Assembly (NCBI GenBank): GCA_004375895.1
Contig: SOJW01000003.1
Coordinates: 1-46,805, forward strand
Direction: 5' to 3'
DNA length: 46,805 nucleotides
Origin: Candidatus Stahliibacteriota bacterium
Lineage (GTDB): Bacteria; Hydrothermota; Tepidihabitantia; B3-TA06
This document shows positions 16,143 through 24,220 of the stretch, one piece after another. A program made the position numbers and the translations under genes. Below the pieces are notes generated by a model. The model saw nothing but the letters and a program-made list of their open reading frames with translations. It had not been told where the DNA came from and ran no database searches. Every line of letters starts with the position of its first letter. The first letter of the stretch is position 1.

Positions 16143-17006
16143 TCAGGCCCGTTCCAGAGAGTCGTTTAGCGCTCCAACGAGCTGGTTCAGGCGATGCTCT
16201 ATTGAGGGCAAAGGGAGGGCGGTTCGATCAAGAGAGACCACGAGGAGGTAGCCCTTACCTAATGCTGAGACATAGTACAGATGTTCTTCTGTTTCAAAGC
16301 GCAGCCCCTTCAACTCCGATGCGTCGGCCTTTCCGATGAGCCGTGCTGAGGATCTGCACAACTCATCTACAGCATCAATGTCGAGTTCTTGCTCAGCCCC
16401 TTCGGCTGATACCTCCATGATCTTGGTACCGTCATTCCGCACTATGTGGGCCGACCGGAAGCCTGGGGTCTTCTCGCCCCAGTCCTTCATCCATGCCTCC
16501 TCCTGGAGGCCTCGATCCGGCGGTTGAGGCGGCGACCACTCGGCAACTTCGAGTTCTTTCTTCGTGACGGGCTTGACCTCTTCTTTTGCTCTCCTGGTGG
16601 TTTTCTTGCCTTCCCTGGAGGGTTCCTCGGCACCTTCTTCCGTGATCGCAAGCTCTGGCTGGATGGATTCTTGTTTTTCCGCTACACGCGCCTCGCACTC
16701 AGAGATCAAATCTCGTGCGTCGCGCTCGATGCTTACCACATCCGCGGCAAGGCCCCGGATCGTTTCGTAATCCCCGTCGCGTCTCGTCAGGATCTCAGAG
16801 AACGCCTCTTCACCGGTTTTATCTCGGAACTCGGCGTGCACCAGTTTGCCTTTCTCAAAGAAGATCGTCCCTGCCGCATCCTGTCTGGGAAACCTTACCT
16901 TCAGGGCAAACGGTTGCCTGGAGCGTCGTATGGATCTAAAAAGATCCATCATGTGCAGCACGAACGGGCCACGGAACCTCTTTAAGCCTGCACCGCGTTT
17001 AGCCAT
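16143..17006 (-). CDS. DUF4388 plus Roadblock/LC7 domain protein
   Basis: 287 residues when started at the ATG with AAGGAGG four bases upstream. A longer frame that reads back into a repeat is rejected. Residues about 12-85 are a DUF4388/PATAN-like domain (FVLHMMDLFRSI, AAGTIFFEKGKLVHAEF, TGEEAFSEIL, GDYETI), which in other bacteria links to two-component and gliding-motility signalling. A charged linker (about 105-170) leads to a Roadblock/LC7 domain (about 185-285: SAHIVRNDGTKIMEVS, LYYVSALGKGYLLVVSLDR). Roadblock proteins act on small GTPases of the MglA type. A polarity or signalling role is inferred; no MglA lies in the window. Confidence 0.8.
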   Translation of the reverse strand: MAKRGAGLKRFRGPFVLHMMDLFRSIRRSRQPFALKVRFPRQDAAGTIFFEKGKLVHAEFRDKTGEEAFSEILTRRDGDYETIRGLAADVVSIERDARDLISECEARVAEKQESIQPELAITEEGAEEPSREGKKTTRRAKEEVKPVTKKELEVAEWSPPQPPDRGLQEEAWMKDWGEKTPGFRSAHIVRNDGTKIMEVSAEGAEQELDIDAVDELCRSSARLIGKADASELKGLRFETEEHLYYVSALGKGYLLVVSLDRTALPLPSIEHRLNQLVGALNDSLERA

Positions 17007-17034
17007 CGAGCCTCCTTCGGGAGATTTAGGCCTA

Positions 17035-17062
17035 AGTCTACCCCAACCCGTCCCAAAGTCAA
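17035..17062 (-). promoter_or_regulatory. Promoter of DUF4388/Roadblock gene
   Basis: Minus strand TTGACT (17057-17062), 16-bp spacer, TAGACT (17035-17040). Confidence 0.8.
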
Positions 17063-17100
17063 GACCTTTTATTGCTCCTTTTGTTACTGCGGATACGTGT

Positions 17101-17245
17101 GCCACGAAGGGGTACTTGTGCCCTTTAGGGTAAAAGATCGCAGTTCCCTCTCCCTCTGGGAGAGGGTTAGGGTGAGGGATCAATGAAGCACCACCGCCTT
17201 TCTTTTTACCCCACACGGCTGCTTCGCACCCGTGCGGGGACCCCG
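17101..17245. repeat. Composite repeat block (A-like, CCCTCTCCC palindrome, inverted family B)
   Basis: 17101-17142 is an inverted near-copy of 28752-28798 (TGCGATCTTTT arm with a CCCTAAAGGG core). 17144-17179 is the widespread CCCTCTCCC/GGGAGAGGG repeat, also at 25665-25697. 17207-17245 is an inverted family B hairpin. Confidence 0.8.
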
Positions 17246-17246
17246 G

Positions 17247-17378
17247 CTATTTGAGAACGACAGCTTTCCTTGTGAGCGCCGTGTTGCCTCCTTCTAACCG
17301 CACGAAGTAGACACCAGACGCACAGCGGCGGTTAATGTCATCACGGCCTAATGGGGAGTAGCTGGTGGGATACGTCCA
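17247..17378 (-). pseudogene. Relic of a C-terminal sorting domain
   Basis: The minus strand reads GRDDINRRCASGVYFVRLE and then TRKAVVLK followed by TAG (stop at 17247-17249). This matches the last 30-40 residues of the Ig-like sorting domain in the intact proteins here (compare GRDEQGRGLTSGVYF and RKMLLFE). No full gene precedes it; the upstream side runs into the promoter of the OmpA-like gene. It is best explained as the 3' remnant of a deleted secreted-protein gene. Confidence 0.7.
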
Positions 17379-17386
17379 TATCCAGC

Positions 17387-17414
17387 TTGACAATGCTGGA
17401 TTATCCGGCATAGT
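17387..17414 (+). promoter_or_regulatory. Promoter of OmpA-like lipoprotein gene (leaderless)
   Basis: TTGACA (17387-17392), 16-bp spacer, CATAGT (17409-17414), then 5 nt to the ATG at 17420. Confidence 0.75.
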
Positions 17415-17419
17415 AATAC

Positions 17420-19252
17420 ATGGGTCGAAGGTTATCAGGCATGCGAGTTGTGGCAGTGCTGGCCGCTTTAGTCCTGTTTTCGGGCTGCGCCATGAGGCAG
17501 ACCTTTGCAGATTTCAGCAGGAAGAGGGGGCCTGTCAGCCCGGAGGAGATCAAAAGGTACGAACGGTTCATCAAACGCAGCGCGCCCAACGAGGAGGCTT
17601 TCGTGGCGCTGGAACGCGTTGCCGAGCCTTACATCCGTGCCGGCGAGTGGGAGCAGGCGGCAGAGGTCTATGAGCGCTATCAGGGGTTATTTGATGCCAT
17701 GGACGAGCGGTTTGAAAAGGTAATCGCGCTGCTTGAGGCTAAGGAAGAGGGTCTTGTGGTCGCCAACCTGGGTCAGGGCATCAACACCAGCGCTCACGAG
17801 GGGTTGCCAGTACCCACAGCCGACGGAAGGGATCTTTATTTTACCGGCAAGGACCGCTCAGACGGCTTCGGCGAGGAGGATATATTTGTTTCCATATTCG
17901 AGAACGGCGGATGGGGTAAGGCTGAGAACCTGGGTGGGGGTGTTACGGGGGTTAATACTATGCGGAACGAGTCGCTTTGCTCGATCTCGGCGGACGGCAA
18001 CCGGCTTATACTTTTCGGCAACTATGCGGGCAGCTTTGGGGGCGGCGATATCTTTTATTCCGACAGGACCCGGCAGGGTTGGGGCAGGATGCAGCACCTG
18101 CCCAGGCCTATAAACAGCATATACTTCGAGTCCGACGGGTTCATCTCAAGCGACGGCAAGGTGATACTTTTTTCCTCGGACAGGCCTGCCAACATCGGGG
18201 AGTTTCACCCCAAGGATGAACCGTTCCACGGCAACACCTGGGGGAATACCGACATATACGTCTCGCTGCGCACCCCAGAGGGGTACAGCGAGCCTGTGAA
18301 CCTTGGGCCTTGCATCAACACCCATTATGCAGAGCGCACCCCGTTCCTTCATCCGGACGGCAAGACCCTTTACTTCTCATCCGACGGCCACTACGGTCTG
18401 GGCAGGCTGGATGTATTCAAAACGGTTCGGTTAAGCGAGACATCCTGGACATCCTGGAGCGAACCTCGCAATCTGGGCAAACAGATCAACACCGCGGGTG
18501 ACGACTGGGGGTACACGGTTGCCACATCGGGCGAGGTTGCCTACTTTGCCGCCTACGAGGTAGACGCAGGGTATGGCGGCTACGACATCTACTCCATCAC
18601 CCTGCCGAGCCAGGTGCGCCCCGAGGCAGTAGCGACGATCTCGGGCAATGTTATGGACGAGAAAGGTAACTCCCTGACCGCGGCGATAAAATGGGAGAAT
18701 CTGGCAACCGGCGAAAACGCAGGCGAACTCAGAAGCAATCCTCAGGACGGGAGCTACTTCATCGTTCTCCCCCTGGGCGCAAACTACGGCTACTACGCGG
18801 AGAAGGAGGGCTACTATCCTGTCTCCAAGAACGTAGATTTAACCGAACAAACCGAGGCGGTGGATATAACGGAAGACATCGCCCTGGCCTCGATTTCAGA
18901 GATCAGACAAAAGGGAACAGCGGTGCGGATCAACAACATCTTCTTCGATTTCGACGACTACAGCCTGCGGCCTGAGTCCTTTCCTGAGTTGAACCGCCTG
19001 GCAAAGATTCTCAAAGAGAGCCCTGATATGAAGGTGGAGATAGCGGGCCATACCGACAACATCGGCTCGGACGAGTATAACCTGGAGCTTTCGCGCAAAC
19101 GAGCGCAGTCGGTGGTCTCATACCTTGTCTCGGTTGGATGCCACAGCTCCAACCTTATCCCCCGTGGCTACGGCGAGCAAAAGCCCATTGACACCAACGA
19201 TACCGAGCAGGACCGGGCCGTGAATCGAAGAGTAGAATTTAGGCATTTTTAA
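17420..19252 (+). CDS. PorE-like OmpA-family lipoprotein (TPR, beta-propeller, regulatory-like, OmpA)
   Basis: 610 residues. The lipoprotein signal ends in LFSGC (Cys23). A TPR-like helical pair spans about 38-95. WD40/PD40-type propeller repeats (ISADGNRLILFG, SSDGKVILFSSDRP, HPDGKTLYFSSDG) run from about 105 to 395. A carboxypeptidase-regulatory-like domain follows (about 400-470, ISGNVMDEKGNSL). The C-terminal OmpA peptidoglycan-binding domain starts near 490 (FFDFDDYSLRPES, GHTDNIGSDEYN, NRRVEF). This domain order is that of PorE, the peptidoglycan-anchored type IX secretion component of Bacteroidota. An anchoring role for sorting-domain export is plausible and supported by the next gene, but is inference. 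The ATG at 17420 fits a leaderless mRNA; an internal ATG at 17441 has no good ribosome-binding site. Confidence 0.87.
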   Translation: MGRRLSGMRVVAVLAALVLFSGCAMRQTFADFSRKRGPVSPEEIKRYERFIKRSAPNEEAFVALERVAEPYIRAGEWEQAAEVYERYQGLFDAMDERFEKVIALLEAKEEGLVVANLGQGINTSAHEGLPVPTADGRDLYFTGKDRSDGFGEEDIFVSIFENGGWGKAENLGGGVTGVNTMRNESLCSISADGNRLILFGNYAGSFGGGDIFYSDRTRQGWGRMQHLPRPINSIYFESDGFISSDGKVILFSSDRPANIGEFHPKDEPFHGNTWGNTDIYVSLRTPEGYSEPVNLGPCINTHYAERTPFLHPDGKTLYFSSDGHYGLGRLDVFKTVRLSETSWTSWSEPRNLGKQINTAGDDWGYTVATSGEVAYFAAYEVDAGYGGYDIYSITLPSQVRPEAVATISGNVMDEKGNSLTAAIKWENLATGENAGELRSNPQDGSYFIVLPLGANYGYYAEKEGYYPVSKNVDLTEQTEAVDITEDIALASISEIRQKGTAVRINNIFFDFDDYSLRPESFPELNRLAKILKESPDMKVEIAGHTDNIGSDEYNLELSRKRAQSVVSYLVSVGCHSSNLIPRGYGEQKPIDTNDTEQDRAVNRRVEFRHF

Positions 19253-19445
19253 CTTGATAAGCTCCGATTTTTGAGTACGTGGGTAGTATGGGTGTGGGGA
19301 GATGCTATCACTTTACTCCCCGGTATCAGTTAAGGAGGGTTCGTAGCAAGCGAGGGTGCCGCACCCTCTAGGAGCACAGCTAGGAGGAAAAATGGACTGG
19401 GAAAGCAACATCCTTCAAAAAGCCAAACAACCCAAGGAGGTAACA

Positions 19446-22400
19446 ATGAAGCGATACACATCGCTTATAGCAGTAGCGTTGGTGCTCATCCTGTCAGCCG
19501 GCTTAACCGCACAAGTCAATGAAGAGTGGACGTTGCGCAGAAACTACCGTTATGATGATGTGCCCCACGCTATAGCAGTGAACGATTCAGGCAACGTTTA
19601 TGTGACAGGTAGTAGCAAGGTTAGTGGTGGATGGTACGACATCTACACCTTCAAGATCAACGCCAGCGGGTCGCTCAGATGGACAGAGGATTACGACGGT
19701 CCCAAGGGCTGGGATGATGAAGGTTATGGCGTGGCGGTGGACGATTCCGGTAACGTGTACGTTGCTGGTTATGCTTATAATGTACACTACAATCCTGACG
19801 GCGTCCTAATCAAGTATAATGCGGCAGGTTCTCGAAGATGGGTAAAATTTCTCGGTGGGTATTCCGGTAAGCTCTACGACGTGGTGGTGGATGATTCAAA
19901 CTATATCTACGTTGCGGGCTATTCTAGCACTTACGTCTATTACGAAACTCGGGATATTTTCGTTGCAAAGTACAATACCCACGGAACCCTGCAGTGGAAA
20001 CGGGAGTATGATGGACCCGCAAATAACCGCGATGAAGCCTATGACCTAACCCTGGACGATGAGGGCAACATCTACGTGACCGGAATAACCTATAATGATT
20101 ACGCGACCCTCAAGTACAGCCCTGATGGAACCCTGCAGTGGGCTTCTGTATGTGCACCGGGTTATGTGTCCACCGAGGTTGCGGTCGACGGCGGACACAA
20201 TGTTTATGTCACTGGAATCACAAGCGGTAGTTACGCTAATTACTTTACGGTGAAGTACGACTCTGTGGGAACCGAACAGTGGACAGCCTCATACAGCGGA
20301 TTCGGGTCTAATCTTGATTCAGCCACGGCTATTGGGGTTGATCAGGCGGGCAACGTTTACGTCACGGGCAAGAGCGTTGGAGAAGGAACCAACTTTGATT
20401 ATGCAACGGTCAAGTATAATACTGAAGGCGAAGAACAGTGGGTTGCACGGTACAATGGAGAAGGTAACGCCTGGGATTACGCTTACGACCTTGCAGTGGA
20501 TAACTCCGGCCGCATCTATGTGACCGGCTACTCATATCACTCCCGGGATGAAAGTTACAACTACGTAACCCTCAAGTATAACCCTTCGGGTAGTCAACTG
20601 TGGTCCGCATCTTATAATGGACCTACTCTTTACGCTAGCGATGTGGCCCGCGCCATCGCAGTTGATGATGATAAAAACGTCTACGTAACAGGCGAATCTC
20701 ATGATGATTACCTCACCATCAAGTACAGCCAGATTCTTACTGACGTGAAGATCGTCTCTTTAGACTCACCTGCTGATACGGTTTTATCCGCTCGCACCTA
20801 CACCCCCGAGGTCACCATTACCAATCTGGAGGGAGAACCTGTTGACTTCCCGGTGATCTGCGAGTTCGACTCCTCAGGTGTTCTTGTTTACTGCGATACG
20901 GTTCAGGTTACCGGTCTGGGCGACGGGGATACCACTCAGGTCACGTTCGCCGACTGGACAACCGGCGAAGCCGACGGCATCACCTATACCATGACCGTAA
21001 CCGCCATTGCCGAGGACGAGGCCAATCCCGACAACAACGTCCTTTCAAAAGAGGTTTATGCGGCATGGGCACCGCCCGACGTGGGACCGGTATCCCTCGA
21101 CGTGCCTTCCGACTCTGCTTATGTGGGAACCACCTACCCACCCAAAGCAACCGTCGCCAACTTCAACGAGTATCCTGCCTTGAGCTTCGACGTGGTGTGC
21201 GAGTTCGACTCCGCCGGGGTGGTGATCTATGCCGACACCGTAGAGGTATCGAACCTTGCCGGAGGCGGTTCACGACAGGTGAGTTTTGCAAACTGGACCG
21301 CCGCGCTGAGCGAGGGAGTGAGCTACACCATGCTTGTGCTTGCCTCCACTGAAGGGGACATGAACCCTGCCAACAACATGCTCACCAAGTCGGTAGTAAC
21401 CATCCCGTCCGTCCACGACGTAGCGCCCCTGGCTATCCTTTCACCACCCGATCAAATTTTGGCCGGACACACCTACTTCCCGACCGCGGAGGTAAAGAAT
21501 CTCGGTACTGATCCCGAAACCTTCGACGTTCGCTGCGAGTTCGACTCTGCCGGGGTTGTCGTCTACACCGATCTGGTCACTGTAACCAATCTGGGCGGTG
21601 GTCAGTCCGTCGAGGTCTCCTTCGCACCATGGTCAGCCGGTGCGACCGGAGAGTTCAGCTACACAATGACCGTCGCCACACTCCTTGCCTCAGACCTCAA
21701 CCCTGCGAACGATCTTCTATCCAAGGAAGTACACACGGCCGAGGCTTTAGCCGACCTCGACATACAGGACTATGCGGGCAACCTTTCGGCAAACACCATG
21801 GAGCTTACCGGTGTGCCCAACTCCATCGTGGTAGGCTCCTACGTTCTCGTGAATCCCGACGATTGGGAGAAGAACGTAGACCTCTTCGACGGTCCGGGCA
21901 ACGTTGACCTCGATCTTTTCTACTCATGCACCGACCTTTCCACCTACGGCGGCGGATGGACGATTGGCGCGTCAAACATCAATCCAGACCTTAACGAGGT
22001 GAGTTCGCTTGGTCTAGGCAGCGGCGCTCAGAACATCCTGCAGGCCTATATCACGAACAACGCTCATTTTGAGACCTACATGGGCAAGGTTACCGCTATC
22101 GGAGCAGCCGAGGATGGTTCCACGGACGCAGACGAGTTTACCCTGAAGGTAAACGTTGTTCCTCCCAAGGGCGGCGGCAAGCCTTCCAGCTTCGGCGGTG
22201 AGCCGCTGGCTTCTGGCAACCATCTCTACTGGCCCAACTTCGGGTTCGGCGAGCAGGGCTTCAACCTCTATCGCGCGGAATCCGAGGAGTTCACCAAGCT
22301 CAACACCGACCTCATGAACTTCACCGAGTATACGGACTACGATGTTGCGGCGGGAGCAGACTACCAGTATAAGCTGGGTTTAGCCATGGCAGATGAATCT

Positions 22401-22727
22401 GAGGTTCTTCTTGGGCCGCTCTCACTTACCTCTTCGGAAGAGGTAGGTCTCCCTGTTCTTGAACAGAACTGGCCGAATCCATGGGCGGATGCAACCGAGA
22501 TATGCTACTTCCTGCCCAAGGGAGTCAGTTCTGCCACGCTTAAAGTATACGACGTCTCGGGCAAGCTTGTAAAGACCCTTGCTAGTGGCCCTCAGGATGC
22601 AGGTGCTCATTCGGTGATCTGGGACGGCAGAGACGAACAAGGCCAGAGCGTAGCAAGCGGTGTCTACTTCTACATGCTTAACACAGGCGACCAAAAACAG
22701 ACGAAGAAGATGCTTTTGCTTCGATAA
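19446..22727 (+). CDS. Secreted SBBP beta-propeller protein with CARDB-like domains and C-terminal sorting domain
   Basis: 1093 residues from the ATG 5 nt after AAGGAGG. A signal peptide (LIAVALVLILSAGLTAQ) is followed by about seven SBBP repeats (about 25-440; recurring DDSGNVYVTG, VKYNTEGEEQWVA). Three CARDB-like adhesion domains then share the phrases CEFDSAGVVVYTDTV and NPANN (about 440-770), followed by a further beta-rich region. The Ig-like C-terminal sorting domain (about 1005-1093; LEQNWPNPWADATEI, IWDGRDEQGQSVASGVYF, KKMLLLR) ends the chain. It is a probable cell-surface or released protein exported by a type IX-like route. An in-frame ATG at 19392 also carries AGGAGG and would add 18 residues; the shorter start gives a better signal peptide. 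It follows the PorE-like gene. Confidence 0.88.
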   Translation: MKRYTSLIAVALVLILSAGLTAQVNEEWTLRRNYRYDDVPHAIAVNDSGNVYVTGSSKVSGGWYDIYTFKINASGSLRWTEDYDGPKGWDDEGYGVAVDDSGNVYVAGYAYNVHYNPDGVLIKYNAAGSRRWVKFLGGYSGKLYDVVVDDSNYIYVAGYSSTYVYYETRDIFVAKYNTHGTLQWKREYDGPANNRDEAYDLTLDDEGNIYVTGITYNDYATLKYSPDGTLQWASVCAPGYVSTEVAVDGGHNVYVTGITSGSYANYFTVKYDSVGTEQWTASYSGFGSNLDSATAIGVDQAGNVYVTGKSVGEGTNFDYATVKYNTEGEEQWVARYNGEGNAWDYAYDLAVDNSGRIYVTGYSYHSRDESYNYVTLKYNPSGSQLWSASYNGPTLYASDVARAIAVDDDKNVYVTGESHDDYLTIKYSQILTDVKIVSLDSPADTVLSARTYTPEVTITNLEGEPVDFPVICEFDSSGVLVYCDTVQVTGLGDGDTTQVTFADWTTGEADGITYTMTVTAIAEDEANPDNNVLSKEVYAAWAPPDVGPVSLDVPSDSAYVGTTYPPKATVANFNEYPALSFDVVCEFDSAGVVIYADTVEVSNLAGGGSRQVSFANWTAALSEGVSYTMLVLASTEGDMNPANNMLTKSVVTIPSVHDVAPLAILSPPDQILAGHTYFPTAEVKNLGTDPETFDVRCEFDSAGVVVYTDLVTVTNLGGGQSVEVSFAPWSAGATGEFSYTMTVATLLASDLNPANDLLSKEVHTAEALADLDIQDYAGNLSANTMELTGVPNSIVVGSYVLVNPDDWEKNVDLFDGPGNVDLDLFYSCTDLSTYGGGWTIGASNINPDLNEVSSLGLGSGAQNILQAYITNNAHFETYMGKVTAIGAAEDGSTDADEFTLKVNVVPPKGGGKPSSFGGEPLASGNHLYWPNFGFGEQGFNLYRAESEEFTKLNTDLMNFTEYTDYDVAAGADYQYKLGLAMADESEVLLGPLSLTSSEEVGLPVLEQNWPNPWADATEICYFLPKGVSSATLKVYDVSGKLVKTLASGPQDAGAHSVIWDGRDEQGQSVASGVYFYMLNTGDQKQTKKMLLLR

Positions 22728-22748
22728 ACCCGGAATCTAAACAATCCA

Positions 22749-22776
22749 GGGGCGGCGATGCCGCCCCATCTATTTT
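22749..22776 (+). terminator. Terminator after SBBP gene
   Basis: An 8-bp GGGGCGGC/GCCGCCCC stem with a GAT loop, followed by a T-rich ATCTATTTT. It lies between two convergent genes. Confidence 0.7.
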
Positions 22777-22786
22777 GGGGGGTGAT

Positions 22787-23770
22787 TTATCGTATCTCCT
22801 TCTCATCCCGCCTGAAGTCCGGACGATGTCTTAACTCCACCCCCAGCCTCTCCTGCACCCAGCCGTTGGAAAACCCTAAATCGAACATGTACTGGGCAGC
22901 TTCCTGATACTCCGCACGGGTGATGGTACGATCGTAAGCCGTCCCTCTCATCCTTGACGTGGGGAAGTACTGACCCATGAGTGAGATGGCCACTTTAACT
23001 CCAGTGGTTTCCTTTAACATATCCAGGACCATGAGTGTGTTACGGGTCTCGCCTGGGATCATCAAGTGACGAACTATCAGCCCCTTACGTGCGACGCCCT
23101 CCTCGCCCTCTTCATCGGTCTCAAGTTCGCCCACCTGCCGCTGCATCTCAGCAAGGGCGGCACGGTTTACTTCGGGATAGTCGGGAGCCGTTGAGAGCTT
23201 GGCTGCAAGCTCAGAATCTGCGTACTTTGCGTCTGGGAGGTAGATGTCAACGATCCCGTCCAGAAGCCTTAAAGCCTCAAGCGACTCGTATCCCCCGCAG
23301 TTGTAAACGAGGGGCAGGCGAAGGCCTTGCTCGGCAGCGATCTTCAGACCCTCCAGCAGCCAGGGCAGGTAGTGGGAGGGCGTCACCCAGTTGATGTTGT
23401 GAACGCCAGCTTTCTCGAGCTTCAGCATCCCCTTTGCGAAGTCCTCAATGGATATATCCTCACCCTCGCCTTCAAAGCTTATCTGCCAGTTTTGACAGAA
23501 CTTACAGCGCAGCGAGCAGTTGGAGAAGAAGACCGTTCCGGATCCGCGCCAGCCGGAAAGCACCGGCTCCTCGCCTAAGTGCCTGATAAAGCTTGATACC
23601 CGTAACACCCCCTCCGCCCGGCAGACTCCGAGTTCTCCCTCCAGTCGTCTGACCCAGCAGGCGCGTGGGCATAACTTACACAACTGCGCAAGTTCCCAGG
23701 CCTGTTCGATTCGTTCGTCCAGCTCGCCGGACCGCACCAGGCCAAGGTAGCGAGGAACTGTTTTAGTCAC
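22787..23770 (-). CDS. Radical SAM protein, PflX-type (COG1313)
   Basis: 327 residues. The radical SAM cluster motif CSLRCKFC (Cys85, Cys89, Cys92) binds the [4Fe-4S]-SAM cofactor. An N-terminal four-cysteine motif CKLCPRACWVRRLEG with a later C50 is the hallmark of the PflX/AmmeMemoRadiSam-type pyruvate formate-lyase-activase-like group. The substrate of this group is not firmly known. The start is GTG, 5 nt after a TACAAT -10 and without a Shine-Dalgarno, so the mRNA is predicted leaderless. It is convergent with the SBBP gene and monocistronic. Internal insertion ELETDEEGEEGVARKG (about 220-235) is acidic and may be a surface loop. Confidence 0.87.
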   Translation of the reverse strand: MTKTVPRYLGLVRSGELDERIEQAWELAQLCKLCPRACWVRRLEGELGVCRAEGVLRVSSFIRHLGEEPVLSGWRGSGTVFFSNCSLRCKFCQNWQISFEGEGEDISIEDFAKGMLKLEKAGVHNINWVTPSHYLPWLLEGLKIAAEQGLRLPLVYNCGGYESLEALRLLDGIVDIYLPDAKYADSELAAKLSTAPDYPEVNRAALAEMQRQVGELETDEEGEEGVARKGLIVRHLMIPGETRNTLMVLDMLKETTGVKVAISLMGQYFPTSRMRGTAYDRTITRAEYQEAAQYMFDLGFSNGWVQERLGVELRHRPDFRRDEKEIR

Positions 23771-23775
23771 GCGGA

Positions 23776-23803
23776 ATTGTATTCATTTATAGAAGGGGGT
23801 CAA
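23776..23803 (-). promoter_or_regulatory. Promoter of radical SAM gene (leaderless)
   Basis: Minus strand TTGACC (23798-23803), 16-bp spacer, TACAAT (23776-23781), then 5 nt to the GTG. Confidence 0.85.
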
Positions 23804-23819
23804 GGGGCTGCAGGTTTTA

Positions 23820-23874
23820 TGGACAAAAGCTGGACAAAAGCTGGTCAAAAGCTGGTCAAAAGATGGACAAAAGC
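23820..23874 (+). repeat. Tandem 11-bp repeat, five units
   Basis: Five units of TGGACAAAAGC with A/T changes at one position and a changed last base in unit four. Confidence 0.93.
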
Positions 23875-24117
23875 GCGACTTCGTCGCAATATCAAAATGC
23901 AAATTTCAAATTGCAAAATGCAAAATGGAATGAGTGTTTCAGGCTTACAGCTGAGACCTGACGGCTAACGACCAAGGTGAAAAAATGGACAGGGGCGCGA
24001 CTGCGTCGCGAATGTAAAAGTCAAAGTGCAAAATGCAAAATTAAGGGGAGCTGACAGCTGTCGGCTGACGGCGAACCGTATGGGTCCCCGGGAGTACACG
24101 AAGCGGACATCTGGGGT
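23875..24117. repeat. Two degenerate copies of a longer repeat, then a family B hairpin
   Basis: Both copies run GCGCGACT(T/G)CGTCGC, an AAATGCAAAATT-rich stretch, then ACAGCTG and CTGACGGC blocks (starting 23873 and 23998). 24082-24117 is a degenerate family B unit. No gene is seen in this stretch. Confidence 0.7.
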
Positions 24118-24170
24118 AAAAAAAGCTGGACATTGTTCCGAGGTTCCATAACCAACCGGCGCCGGATACC

Positions 24171-24197
24171 TTGACTTTTTACAATTTTCATTATCAT
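24171..24197 (+). promoter_or_regulatory. Promoter of KAP-family gene
   Basis: TTGACT (24171-24176), 15-bp spacer, TATCAT (24192-24197). An AGGAGG-led leader follows. Confidence 0.65.
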
Positions 24198-24220
24198 ATA
24201 GCTATAACCAGGAGGACGAA

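Noticed and set aside
17007-17216. 70-residue N-terminal extension of the DUF4388 protein
   Set aside because: It translates the promoter and the CCCTCTCCC repeat (giving PHPNPLPEGEG), and the internal ATG has a strong ribosome-binding site.
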